Below are positions 25,816 through 32,298 of a stretch of 64,000 bases of DNA, piece by piece. Location of the stretch: NCBI RefSeq assembly GCF_000381365.1, contig NZ_KB905466.1:2296769-2360768 (forward strand), written 5' to 3'. Each line of letters begins with the position of its first letter. Positions within the stretch are counted from its first letter, which is position 1. The stretch comes from Bacteroides salyersiae WAL 10018 = DSM 18765 = JCM 12988. GTDB lineage: Bacteria > Bacteroidota > Bacteroidia > Bacteroidales > Bacteroidaceae. The notes below the pieces were generated by a model, which saw only the letters and a list, made by a program, of their open reading frames with translations, was not told the origin of the DNA and searched no databases. The translations under genes were made by a program, and so were the position numbers.

Positions 25816-25831
25816 CGTTTCACGTGAAACA
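25816..25831. promoter_or_regulatory. parS-like ParB-binding site
   Basis: CGTTTCACGTGAAACA matches the widely conserved parS 16-mer TGTTTCACGTGAAACA at 15 of 16 bases; the inner 14 bases are a perfect palindrome. It lies between mnmG (gidA) and apt. parS near gidA is a frequent arrangement close to replication origins. Confidence 0.8.
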
Positions 25832-25864
25832 AAACATTTAAAGAAACGAAATAAATCAATGATT

Positions 25865-26389
25865 ATGAGCAAAGAAAGGCTTATCAAAAGCATTCGGGAA
25901 ATACCCGATTTTCCCATTCCGGGAATACTCTTTTATGATGTTACTACCCTATTCAAAGATGCCGCATGCTTGCAGGAACTTTCGGATACAATGTATGAGA
26001 TGTATAAAGATAAAGGAATCACAAAAGTAGTGGGAATAGAATCCAGAGGCTTCATTATGGGACCAATTCTCGCCACACGATTAGACGCAGGCTTTATCCC
26101 GATCCGTAAACCCGGGAAATTACCCGCCGAAACGATTGAAGAGAGTTACGACAAAGAATACGGAAAAGACACGATACAGATACATAAAGACGCTTTAGAT
26201 GAAAACGATGTCGTATTACTACACGACGATCTGCTGGCTACAGGTGGAACAATGAAAGCTGCCTGTGAACTGGTCAAAAAACTAAAGCCGAAGAAAGTAT
26301 ACGTAAATTTTATCATTGAGCTAAAAGAGTTGAACGGAAAGGCCGTATTTGGAGACGATGTAGAAATAGAATCGGTATTGTCTTTATAA
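25865..26389 (+). CDS. apt: adenine phosphoribosyltransferase
   Basis: A 174-aa purine-salvage enzyme that joins adenine and PRPP to AMP. The PRPP motif VVLLHDDLLATGGT lies near residues 117-130, and IREIPDFPIPGILFYDVTTLFKD at the N-terminus is diagnostic of Apt. I prefer ATG 25865 (MSKERL), since homologues begin at this point; an in-frame ATG two codons upstream at 25859 is possible. The uvrC promoter and a strong terminator follow. Confidence 0.96.
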   Translation: MSKERLIKSIREIPDFPIPGILFYDVTTLFKDAACLQELSDTMYEMYKDKGITKVVGIESRGFIMGPILATRLDAGFIPIRKPGKLPAETIEESYDKEYGKDTIQIHKDALDENDVVLLHDDLLATGGTMKAACELVKKLKPKKVYVNFIIELKELNGKAVFGDDVEIESVLSL

Positions 26390-26398
26390 ATAATTTCC

Positions 26399-26406
26399 TA
26401 TATTTG
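26399..26406 (+). promoter_or_regulatory. -7 box TATATTTG for uvrC
   Basis: TAnnTTTG match 35 bases before ATG 26441. The terminator at 26409-26437 begins only 2 bases after it, so the uvrC transcript would start within or at the hairpin. Confidence 0.55.
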
Positions 26407-26408
26407 CA

Positions 26409-26437
26409 GGGCGTAGCCATACAGCTACGCCCTTTTT
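26409..26437 (+). terminator. intrinsic terminator between apt and uvrC
   Basis: Perfect 9-base G+C-rich stem GGGCGTAGC / GCTACGCCC (26409-26417, 26424-26432) followed by five T. Confidence 0.88.
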
Positions 26438-26440
26438 AAT

Positions 26441-28285
26441 ATGGAAGCCGATCAGAAAACCAAAACCAGCGAATACCTGAAAGGGATTGTAGCAAATCTC
26501 CCGGAAGGCCCCGGTATTTATCAGTATTTAAATACCGAAGGAGTAATTATATATGTAGGAAAAGCAAAAAACTTAAAAAGAAGAGTATATTCCTATTTCA
26601 GCAAAGAACACGAACCTGGAAAAACAAGAGTATTAGTCAGCAAAATAGCCGATATACGTTATATCGTAGTCAATTCCGAGGAAGACGCTCTTTTATTAGA
26701 AAACAACCTGATAAAAAAATACAAGCCTCGATATAATGTATTACTGAAAGACGATAAGACTTATCCGTCTATTTGCGTACAAAACGAATACTTCCCGCGC
26801 ATATTCAAAACCAGAAAGATTATCCGTAACGGCTCCTCTTATTATGGCCCATATAGCCATATGCCATCGATGAACGCCGTACTCGACCTCATCAAGCACC
26901 TCTATCCGCTACGCACTTGCAATTTAAACCTTTCACCGGAAAATATCCGTGCCGGAAAATTCAGTGTTTGCCTTGAATATCACATAAAAAATTGTGCCGG
27001 CCCTTGTATCGGATTGCAATCGCAGGAAGAATATTTAAGAAACATCGGTGAAATCAAAGAAATTCTAAAAGGAAACACACAAGATATCAGCCGCATGCTA
27101 TTTCAGCAAATGCAGGAACTGGCAACCGAGATGAAATTTGAGGAAGCACAAAAGATCAAAGAGAAATATACTTTGATAGAAAATTACCGTTCCAAATCCG
27201 AAGTAGTAAGTTCAATATTGCATAATATCGACGTGTTTTCCATTGAAGAAGACGAGAACAACTCCGCTTTTGTCAACTACCTGCACATCACTAACGGAGC
27301 AATCAACCAAGCTTTCACTTTCGAATACAAAAAAAGGCTGAACGAAAGCAAAGAAGAACTTCTTACACTGGGCATCATTGAAATGCGCGAACGTTACAAA
27401 AGCCTCTCACGAGAGATTATCGTACCGTTTGAAATAGACATGGAGTTAAGTAACGTGGTTTTCACCGTACCGCAACGCGGTGACAAGAAAAAGCTCCTTG
27501 AACTGTCGCAACTCAACGTTAAGCAATACAAAGCCGACCGCATGAAACAAGCGGAAAAGCTAAATCCGGAGCAGAGAAACATGCGATTAATGAAAGAGAT
27601 ACAACAAGAGCTACATTTAGACAGACCACCCCTTCAAATAGAATGTTTCGACAACTCCAACATTCAAGGATCGGATGCCGTAGCCGCCTGCGTAGTATTC
27701 AAAAAGGTTAAACCATCCAAACAGGACTACCGGAAATACATTATCAAAACGGTAGAAGGACCGGACGACTATGCATCCATGAAAGAAGTGGTCAGAAGAC
27801 GTTATCAGCGCGCCATAGACGAAGAGAGCACTCTTCCCGACCTGATCATTACCGACGGCGGAAAAGGGCAAATGGAAGCCGTAAGACAGGTTATGGAAGA
27901 ATTGCATCTCACCATACCCATTGCCGGTCTTGCCAAAGACAGAAAACACCGGACTTCCGAACTTTTATTCGGCTTTCCACCGCAAACCATTGGGTTAAAA
28001 CAACATTCTCCCCTCTTTAAATTACTGGAACAGATACAAAATGAAGTACATCGTTTTGCCATCACTTTCCACCGCGATAAACGCAGCAAACGCCAAGTAG
28101 CATCTGCATTAGACACGATTAAGGGTATCGGAGAGAAAACAAAAACAGCCTTACTAAAAGAATTCAAAAGTGTAAAGCGCATAAAAGAGGCTTCATTGGA
28201 AGAAATCAGCGCCATCGCAGGAGAAGCAAAAGCCAAAATTATCAAAGAGGCACTCCCTACCCCGGAAGCCACCAACCGGCAATAG
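26441..28285 (+). CDS. uvrC: UvrABC excinuclease subunit C
   Basis: A 614-aa nuclease making both incisions in nucleotide excision repair. It shows the N-terminal GIY-YIG domain (GPGIYQYLNTEGVIIYVGKAKNLKRRVYSYF, in two pieces), a UVR region (MATEMKFEEAQKIKEKY-like, about residues 228-243), the RNase H-like endonuclease core (IECFDNSNIQGSDAVA, LIITDGGKGQ) and C-terminal helix-hairpin-helix motifs (IKGIGEKTKTALLKEF). Only 3 bases separate the terminator's T-run from the ATG. A second terminator follows the gene. Confidence 0.96.
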   Translation: MEADQKTKTSEYLKGIVANLPEGPGIYQYLNTEGVIIYVGKAKNLKRRVYSYFSKEHEPGKTRVLVSKIADIRYIVVNSEEDALLLENNLIKKYKPRYNVLLKDDKTYPSICVQNEYFPRIFKTRKIIRNGSSYYGPYSHMPSMNAVLDLIKHLYPLRTCNLNLSPENIRAGKFSVCLEYHIKNCAGPCIGLQSQEEYLRNIGEIKEILKGNTQDISRMLFQQMQELATEMKFEEAQKIKEKYTLIENYRSKSEVVSSILHNIDVFSIEEDENNSAFVNYLHITNGAINQAFTFEYKKRLNESKEELLTLGIIEMRERYKSLSREIIVPFEIDMELSNVVFTVPQRGDKKKLLELSQLNVKQYKADRMKQAEKLNPEQRNMRLMKEIQQELHLDRPPLQIECFDNSNIQGSDAVAACVVFKKVKPSKQDYRKYIIKTVEGPDDYASMKEVVRRRYQRAIDEESTLPDLIITDGGKGQMEAVRQVMEELHLTIPIAGLAKDRKHRTSELLFGFPPQTIGLKQHSPLFKLLEQIQNEVHRFAITFHRDKRSKRQVASALDTIKGIGEKTKTALLKEFKSVKRIKEASLEEISAIAGEAKAKIIKEALPTPEATNRQ

Positions 28286-28295
28286 ATCAACATGT

Positions 28296-28339
28296 AGTGC
28301 ACTAAATAACCTGTATCAACTTATTTAGCACACTGCACT
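28296..28339 (+). terminator. terminator-like hairpin after uvrC
   Basis: AGTGC and CTAAATAA (28296-28309) pair with TTATTTAG and GCACT (28321-28339), followed by TTTTC. Confidence 0.65.
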
Positions 28340-28415
28340 TTTCATTCCCTATACCGATTTAAATATTTTTTTGAGAAAAACCATTTAAACTTCTGATTAT
28401 CTATAACGTTTTTTG

Positions 28416-28423
28416 TAAATTTG
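28416..28423 (+). promoter_or_regulatory. -7 box TAAATTTG for dtd
   Basis: TAnnTTTG match 28 bases before ATG 28452. Confidence 0.6.
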
Positions 28424-28451
28424 CCTTTCCAAAAGCAATATAAAAGAGAAA

Positions 28452-28904
28452 ATGAGAGTAGTAATACAGCGTGTCGGCCATGCATCAGTAACCATTGACG
28501 GGCACTGCAAATCAGCCATAAAAAAAGGAATGTTAATCCTCGTAGGCATCGAAGAAGCCGACGGAACAGAAGACATTACATGGCTGTGTAAAAAAATTAT
28601 CAGTCTCCGCATCTTTGATGACGAAAATGGAATTATGAACAAATCGATCGTAGAGACTGGAGGTGAAATACTGGTAATCAGCCAGTTCACCCTACATGCA
28701 TCAACCAAGAAAGGAAATCGTCCATCGTATATAAAAGCAGCTAAGCCGGATATTTCCATCCCTATTTACGAACAATTTTGCAGAGAATTGAGTTCTCTCC
28801 TTGGTAAGGAGATAGGTACGGGAGAATTTGGTGCAGACATGAAAGTGGAACTACTGAACGACGGCCCGGTAACCATTTGTATAGATACCAAAAACAAAGA
28901 ATAA
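28452..28904 (+). CDS. dtd: D-aminoacyl-tRNA deacylase
   Basis: A 150-aa homodimeric proofreading enzyme that frees tRNA from D-amino acids and mischarged glycine. It has MRVVIQRVGHASVTIDG at the N-terminus, the active-site segment ISQFTLHAST, and the Gly-Pro motif in LLNDGPVTI near the end. Its stop overlaps the ATG of the MazG-like gene (TAATG), the start of a dtd-mazG-deoC operon. Confidence 0.96.
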   Translation: MRVVIQRVGHASVTIDGHCKSAIKKGMLILVGIEEADGTEDITWLCKKIISLRIFDDENGIMNKSIVETGGEILVISQFTLHASTKKGNRPSYIKAAKPDISIPIYEQFCRELSSLLGKEIGTGEFGADMKVELLNDGPVTICIDTKNKE

Positions 28905-29242
28905 TGACACTGGAAGAAGCTCAAAAACAGGTAGACCTGTGGATAAAAAAGTACGGAGTGCGCTACTTCAGCGAACTTACGAATATGGCCGTACTCACCG
29001 AAGAAGTAGGTGAATTGGCGCGTATAATGGCACGCAAGTATGGTGACCAATCTTTCAAGGAAGGAGAGAAAGACAACCTTTCCGATGAAATGGCAGATGT
29101 ACTCTGGGTACTTCTTTGCATCGCCAATCAAACCGGTGTAGATCTCACCGATGCCTTCACCCGTAATCTGGAAAAGAAGACCCAAAGAGATAATAAAAGA
29201 CATATAAATAACCCCAAATTGAGTGACCATGGAACAGAATGA
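28904..29242 (+). CDS. MazG-like nucleotide pyrophosphohydrolase
   Basis: A 112-aa all-alpha NTP pyrophosphatase. The metal-binding signature appears as LTEEVGELARI and LSDEMADVLWVL (EExxE and ExxD). It should clear non-canonical or excess nucleoside triphosphates. I use ATG 28904, which overlaps the dtd stop, rather than the frame's upstream codon at 28877. It overlaps deoC by 14 bases, so all three genes are coupled. Confidence 0.88.
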   Translation: MTLEEAQKQVDLWIKKYGVRYFSELTNMAVLTEEVGELARIMARKYGDQSFKEGEKDNLSDEMADVLWVLLCIANQTGVDLTDAFTRNLEKKTQRDNKRHINNPKLSDHGTE

Positions 29243-30131
29243 CACCCACCTAAGCAAGTATGAAGCTGCGTTGGCTAAGTACAATACCAACCTGAGCGAT
29301 GCCGACGTGCAAGCCCGCGTAGCTGCAATCATTGCAAACAAAGTAGCGGAAAATAATACGGAAGAGGTAAAAAAATTCCTTTTCAATTGTATAGATCTTA
29401 CAAGTCTGAACAGTACGGACAACGATGAAAGCATTATGAAATTTACTGAAAAGGTAAATCAGTTCGATAACGAGTTTCCCGACTTGAAAAACGTAGCTGC
29501 TATTTGCGTATATCCGAACTTTGCAGAAGCCGTTAAAAACACATTGGATGTTGACGGGATAAAGATAGCCTGTGTATCAGCAGGTTTCCCTTCTTCGCAA
29601 ACATTTATCGAAGTAAAAATAGCCGAAACAGCCATGGCGCTAATGGAAGGTGCTGATGAAATAGACATCGTTATTTCCGTCGGGAAATTCCTTAGCGGAG
29701 ACTACGAAACGATGTGTGAGGAAATTCAGGAATTGAAAGACACCTGTAAAGAACGCCATCTGAAAGTAATCCTTGAAACCGGAGCTTTAAAAACAGCCTC
29801 CAACATCAAAAAGGCCTCTATCCTATCCATGTACTCGGGAGCGGATTTTATCAAAACATCTACCGGAAAACAGCAACCGGCAGCCACTCCGGAAGCAGCA
29901 TATGTAATGTGTGAAGCCATCAAAGAGTATTACGATAAGACCGGAAACAAGGTCGGATTCAAACCGGCCGGAGGCATCAATACTGTAAATGATGCACTGA
30001 TTTATTACACCATAGTCAAGGAAATATTAGGAGAGGAATGGTTAAACAACGAATTATTCCGCTTGGGAACAAGCCGATTAGCGAACCTGCTGCTTTCTGA
30101 AATAAAAGGTGAAGAAACAAAATTCTTCTGA
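29229..30131 (+). CDS. deoC: deoxyribose-phosphate aldolase
   Basis: A 300-aa class I aldolase that cleaves 2-deoxyribose-5-phosphate to acetaldehyde and glyceraldehyde-3-phosphate in deoxynucleoside catabolism. The Schiff-base lysine lies in GADFIKTSTGK, with the second active-site Lys in GFKPAGGI; EIDIVISVGKFLSGDY is also typical. Length fits the longer DeoC type with an N-terminal extension. ATG 29229 is preferred over GTG 29223. A terminator follows 9 bases after the stop. Confidence 0.95.
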   Translation: MEQNDTHLSKYEAALAKYNTNLSDADVQARVAAIIANKVAENNTEEVKKFLFNCIDLTSLNSTDNDESIMKFTEKVNQFDNEFPDLKNVAAICVYPNFAEAVKNTLDVDGIKIACVSAGFPSSQTFIEVKIAETAMALMEGADEIDIVISVGKFLSGDYETMCEEIQELKDTCKERHLKVILETGALKTASNIKKASILSMYSGADFIKTSTGKQQPAATPEAAYVMCEAIKEYYDKTGNKVGFKPAGGINTVNDALIYYTIVKEILGEEWLNNELFRLGTSRLANLLLSEIKGEETKFF

Positions 30132-30140
30132 CATACTGCC

Positions 30141-30169
30141 AACTCCTCCTCCTGCAAAGAGGGGGAGTT
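30141..30169 (+). terminator. intrinsic terminator after deoC
   Basis: AACTCCTCCTC (30141-30151) pairs with GAGGGGGAGTT (30159-30169) through ten Watson-Crick pairs and one G-U pair, followed by TTTTC-like sequence. Confidence 0.8.
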
Positions 30170-30259
30170 TTCATATTAAGACTCCTGCTACGATTGCAAA
30201 CTCATATCTATAATTAAGAAAAACTAAAGTTCCTTACTTACAAATACTCATATTTTTAC

Positions 30260-30267
30260 TATCTTTG
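30260..30267 (+). promoter_or_regulatory. -7 box TATCTTTG for the DUF1266 gene
   Basis: TAnnTTTG match 273 bases before ATG 30540. It implies a transcribed leader of about 265 bases. Confidence 0.6.
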
Positions 30268-30382
30268 CCGGACATTAGACTATAGAGAATAGGATAATGC
30301 ACTGTATTAGAGAACGTTTCATTTATTATCTTTTTCCTGGAATTCGGCAAAATTCATGTTATGAAAGGTAATAAGCAAACGG

Positions 30383-30504
30383 GTCTCACGCACCTTCACG
30401 TATATACTCTTGTTATATATCGAACGGAGCGTGAGACTGTTGCTTGTATCGTCATAACGGCTTGCCGAAGCCCCAGGAAAGATACAGAGCAACAGTTCTC
30501 ACGC
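30383..30504 (+). promoter_or_regulatory. structured leader with mutually exclusive stems
   Basis: Segment 1 GTCTCACGC (30383-30391) can pair with GCGTGAGAC (30429-30437), enclosing a TATATA-type inner stem. The same GCGTGAGAC begins a 22-base arm (30429-30450) that pairs with 30481-30504 with only two single-base bulges. Within the loop is GGCTT-gcc-GAAGCC. The two structures cannot coexist, as in attenuators or riboswitches. No known riboswitch class is recognised. Confidence 0.55.
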
Positions 30505-30539
30505 TTTTCGGTTAACAAAAGATTAAAAAAGACAAGAGT

Positions 30540-31259
30540 ATGGAACAAAACAGTATTTCAGTACGTTTCAACCCGAACAAAAGAAACGACATCTTAGCAG
30601 TCAACAATACACAGAATTTGCTTATCGGGCTAATATCCAGTATGAAAACGGGCCTTTTTGTCGATAGTTTGGAGACAGGCATAGAACATGAAAGACTCCA
30701 TCGACTACTGGCAGAAACGCCACAACTGAAACAGGAAGCCGCTATCATCGAAATGCTGTCCCTCCTTCGCAACGAAGGCGAACGAACCTCCTACTCCATC
30801 CTTATACCTTATCTGCTCACAGCCAACAACGGAGACGAAACAGAAAGAATCCTTCGCGAACGTTTTTTCGGCATAGAATTGTTTATACACCGCGCTAAAA
30901 ACTTATATCATTTCTTGGAATATGTGAATAAGAAAAACATCGTATCCATCGAAAAAGAAGACCTTAAACGGGGGATTCTGGCATGGGATATGGGAGAACT
31001 GATCAGTTGGGCACGAATCGCTTGCGAAACCGGATATATCGACGAAAAAACCGCTTGGGAATATATTAAATATGCAGGAGAACAATGCCGACAGACATTC
31101 CGGAACTGGAATGAAATAGGAAAGAGTTATTTAATCGGACAAGCCATGATAACGGACAAAAAAGAAGAAGCCGACAGAGCAATCAGATACTTTCTCCTGG
31201 CCACACAAGATGAAAACAGTCCATGGAGAAAAAATCATTTCTCCCTATCAACCACATAA
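30540..31259 (+). CDS. DUF1266-domain protein
   Basis: A 239-aa cytoplasmic, mostly helical protein. The C-terminal part ILAWDMGELISWARIACETGYIDEKTAWEYI followed by FRNWNEIGKSYLIGQAM matches the DUF1266 pattern, in pieces. Function of the domain is unknown; related proteins occur in predicted toxin-immunity and secretion loci, which cannot be concluded here. The N-terminus (SISVRFNPNKRNDILAVNN) is unfamiliar. A 270-base structured leader precedes it. Its end overlaps the convergent polyprenyl synthase gene by 25 bases. Confidence 0.75.
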   Translation: MEQNSISVRFNPNKRNDILAVNNTQNLLIGLISSMKTGLFVDSLETGIEHERLHRLLAETPQLKQEAAIIEMLSLLRNEGERTSYSILIPYLLTANNGDETERILRERFFGIELFIHRAKNLYHFLEYVNKKNIVSIEKEDLKRGILAWDMGELISWARIACETGYIDEKTAWEYIKYAGEQCRQTFRNWNEIGKSYLIGQAMITDKKEEADRAIRYFLLATQDENSPWRKNHFSLSTT

Positions 31260-32212
31260 TCGAGATAAGCTTCAAGCGCTTCACAAACATCGGAACCAGA
31301 TGTGATGGTGTGGAGTAAATCAAGGGCTTTTTCTTTGTAAAACTTCATCTTCTCTACGGCATATTCGATGCCGCCATTCTCTTTGGAGAACTCTATCAAA
31401 CGGGCGATTTCACCGGATGTAGCAGTACCCTCCTTTATTCTGACAGCTACTTCCTGTGCCCACGCATCGGCAGTAGAATTTAAAGCATAAATGGCAGGCA
31501 AAGTCAACTTCCCTTCCAACATGTCATTACCCGTCGGCTTACCAAGCGCTTTATTCTCAAAATAATCAAAAATATCATCTTTTATCTGAAAACAAATCCC
31601 AATATATTCGCCAAACAAACGGGCAATCTCCGCCTTTTCATCATCAGCATGCACAGATAATGCCGCCGATTTAGTACAAGCAGCAAAGAGCGCTGCTGTC
31701 TTCTTACGAATCACATCGAAATAGATTTCTTCAGAGAATTGCGGATTGCTTACATTGGAAAGCTGCAACAATTCGCCTTCAGCCAAATCTTGGCCCAGAC
31801 AAGAAACAACCTCCAATATCTCGTGACTCATCGTTTTTCCGGCATGCACAAGACTGGTAGCCAGTAGAAAATCACCCACCAACACCGCTACTTTATTATT
31901 ATAAATGGCATTAACAGAGAGCTGCCCGCGACGCTCGGTACTCTCATCCACCACATCATCGTGAACAAGGCTGGCCGTATGAAGAAGTTCCAGCGCAACA
32001 GCCGCATGAAGAGTGGCAGGCCGAATAGCACCATACAAACGTGCCACCAATAACACTAAAATAGGACGCATCATCTTCCCATTCCTCTGCCGGATATGAG
32101 CAATCACGTTATTCAGCAGAAGATTCGAACTGGACAGAGAACTATCAAATAGTCTCTTAAAGTCTTCCAGTTCCGTTGTTATCGGAGACTTTATTAGGGG
32201 TAAACTATCCAT
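31235..32212 (-). CDS. polyprenyl diphosphate synthase (IspB-like)
   Basis: A 325-aa trans-prenyltransferase of the isoprenoid synthase fold. The first aspartate-rich motif is in LVHDDVVDES and the second in IKDDIFDYF. GKMMRPILVLL holds the diphosphate-binding Lys-Arg pair. It probably makes the long side chain of menaquinone (octaprenyl-type by family). I prefer ATG 32212 over the GTG at 32221. Its promoter is at 32232-32239, and its 3' end overlaps the DUF1266 gene tail to tail. Confidence 0.9.
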   Translation of the reverse strand: MDSLPLIKSPITTELEDFKRLFDSSLSSSNLLLNNVIAHIRQRNGKMMRPILVLLVARLYGAIRPATLHAAVALELLHTASLVHDDVVDESTERRGQLSVNAIYNNKVAVLVGDFLLATSLVHAGKTMSHEILEVVSCLGQDLAEGELLQLSNVSNPQFSEEIYFDVIRKKTAALFAACTKSAALSVHADDEKAEIARLFGEYIGICFQIKDDIFDYFENKALGKPTGNDMLEGKLTLPAIYALNSTADAWAQEVAVRIKEGTATSGEIARLIEFSKENGGIEYAVEKMKFYKEKALDLLHTITSGSDVCEALEAYLDYVVDREK

Positions 32213-32231
32213 ATATGACACAATTTGAGCA

Positions 32232-32239
32232 CAAAAGTA
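32232..32239 (-). promoter_or_regulatory. -7 box TACTTTTG for the polyprenyl synthase
   Basis: CAAAAGTA on the plus strand; TAnnTTTG match 20 bases before ATG 32212. The polA gene diverges from the other side of this 86-base gap. Confidence 0.55.
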
Positions 32240-32298
32240 ATAATAAAACGGTTAATACCGTATTTTTTTGTACTTTTACCATGAAAAATTAGATAAAT

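Noticed and set aside
28766..29434. 222-codon antisense frame across dtd, mazG-like and deoC
   Set aside because: It spans three well-supported genes on the plus strand and has no family features.
30361..30597. Possible 78-codon gene in the DUF1266 leader
   Set aside because: It lies across the long hairpins and overlaps the DUF1266 start in another frame; its codon use is unlike a real gene.
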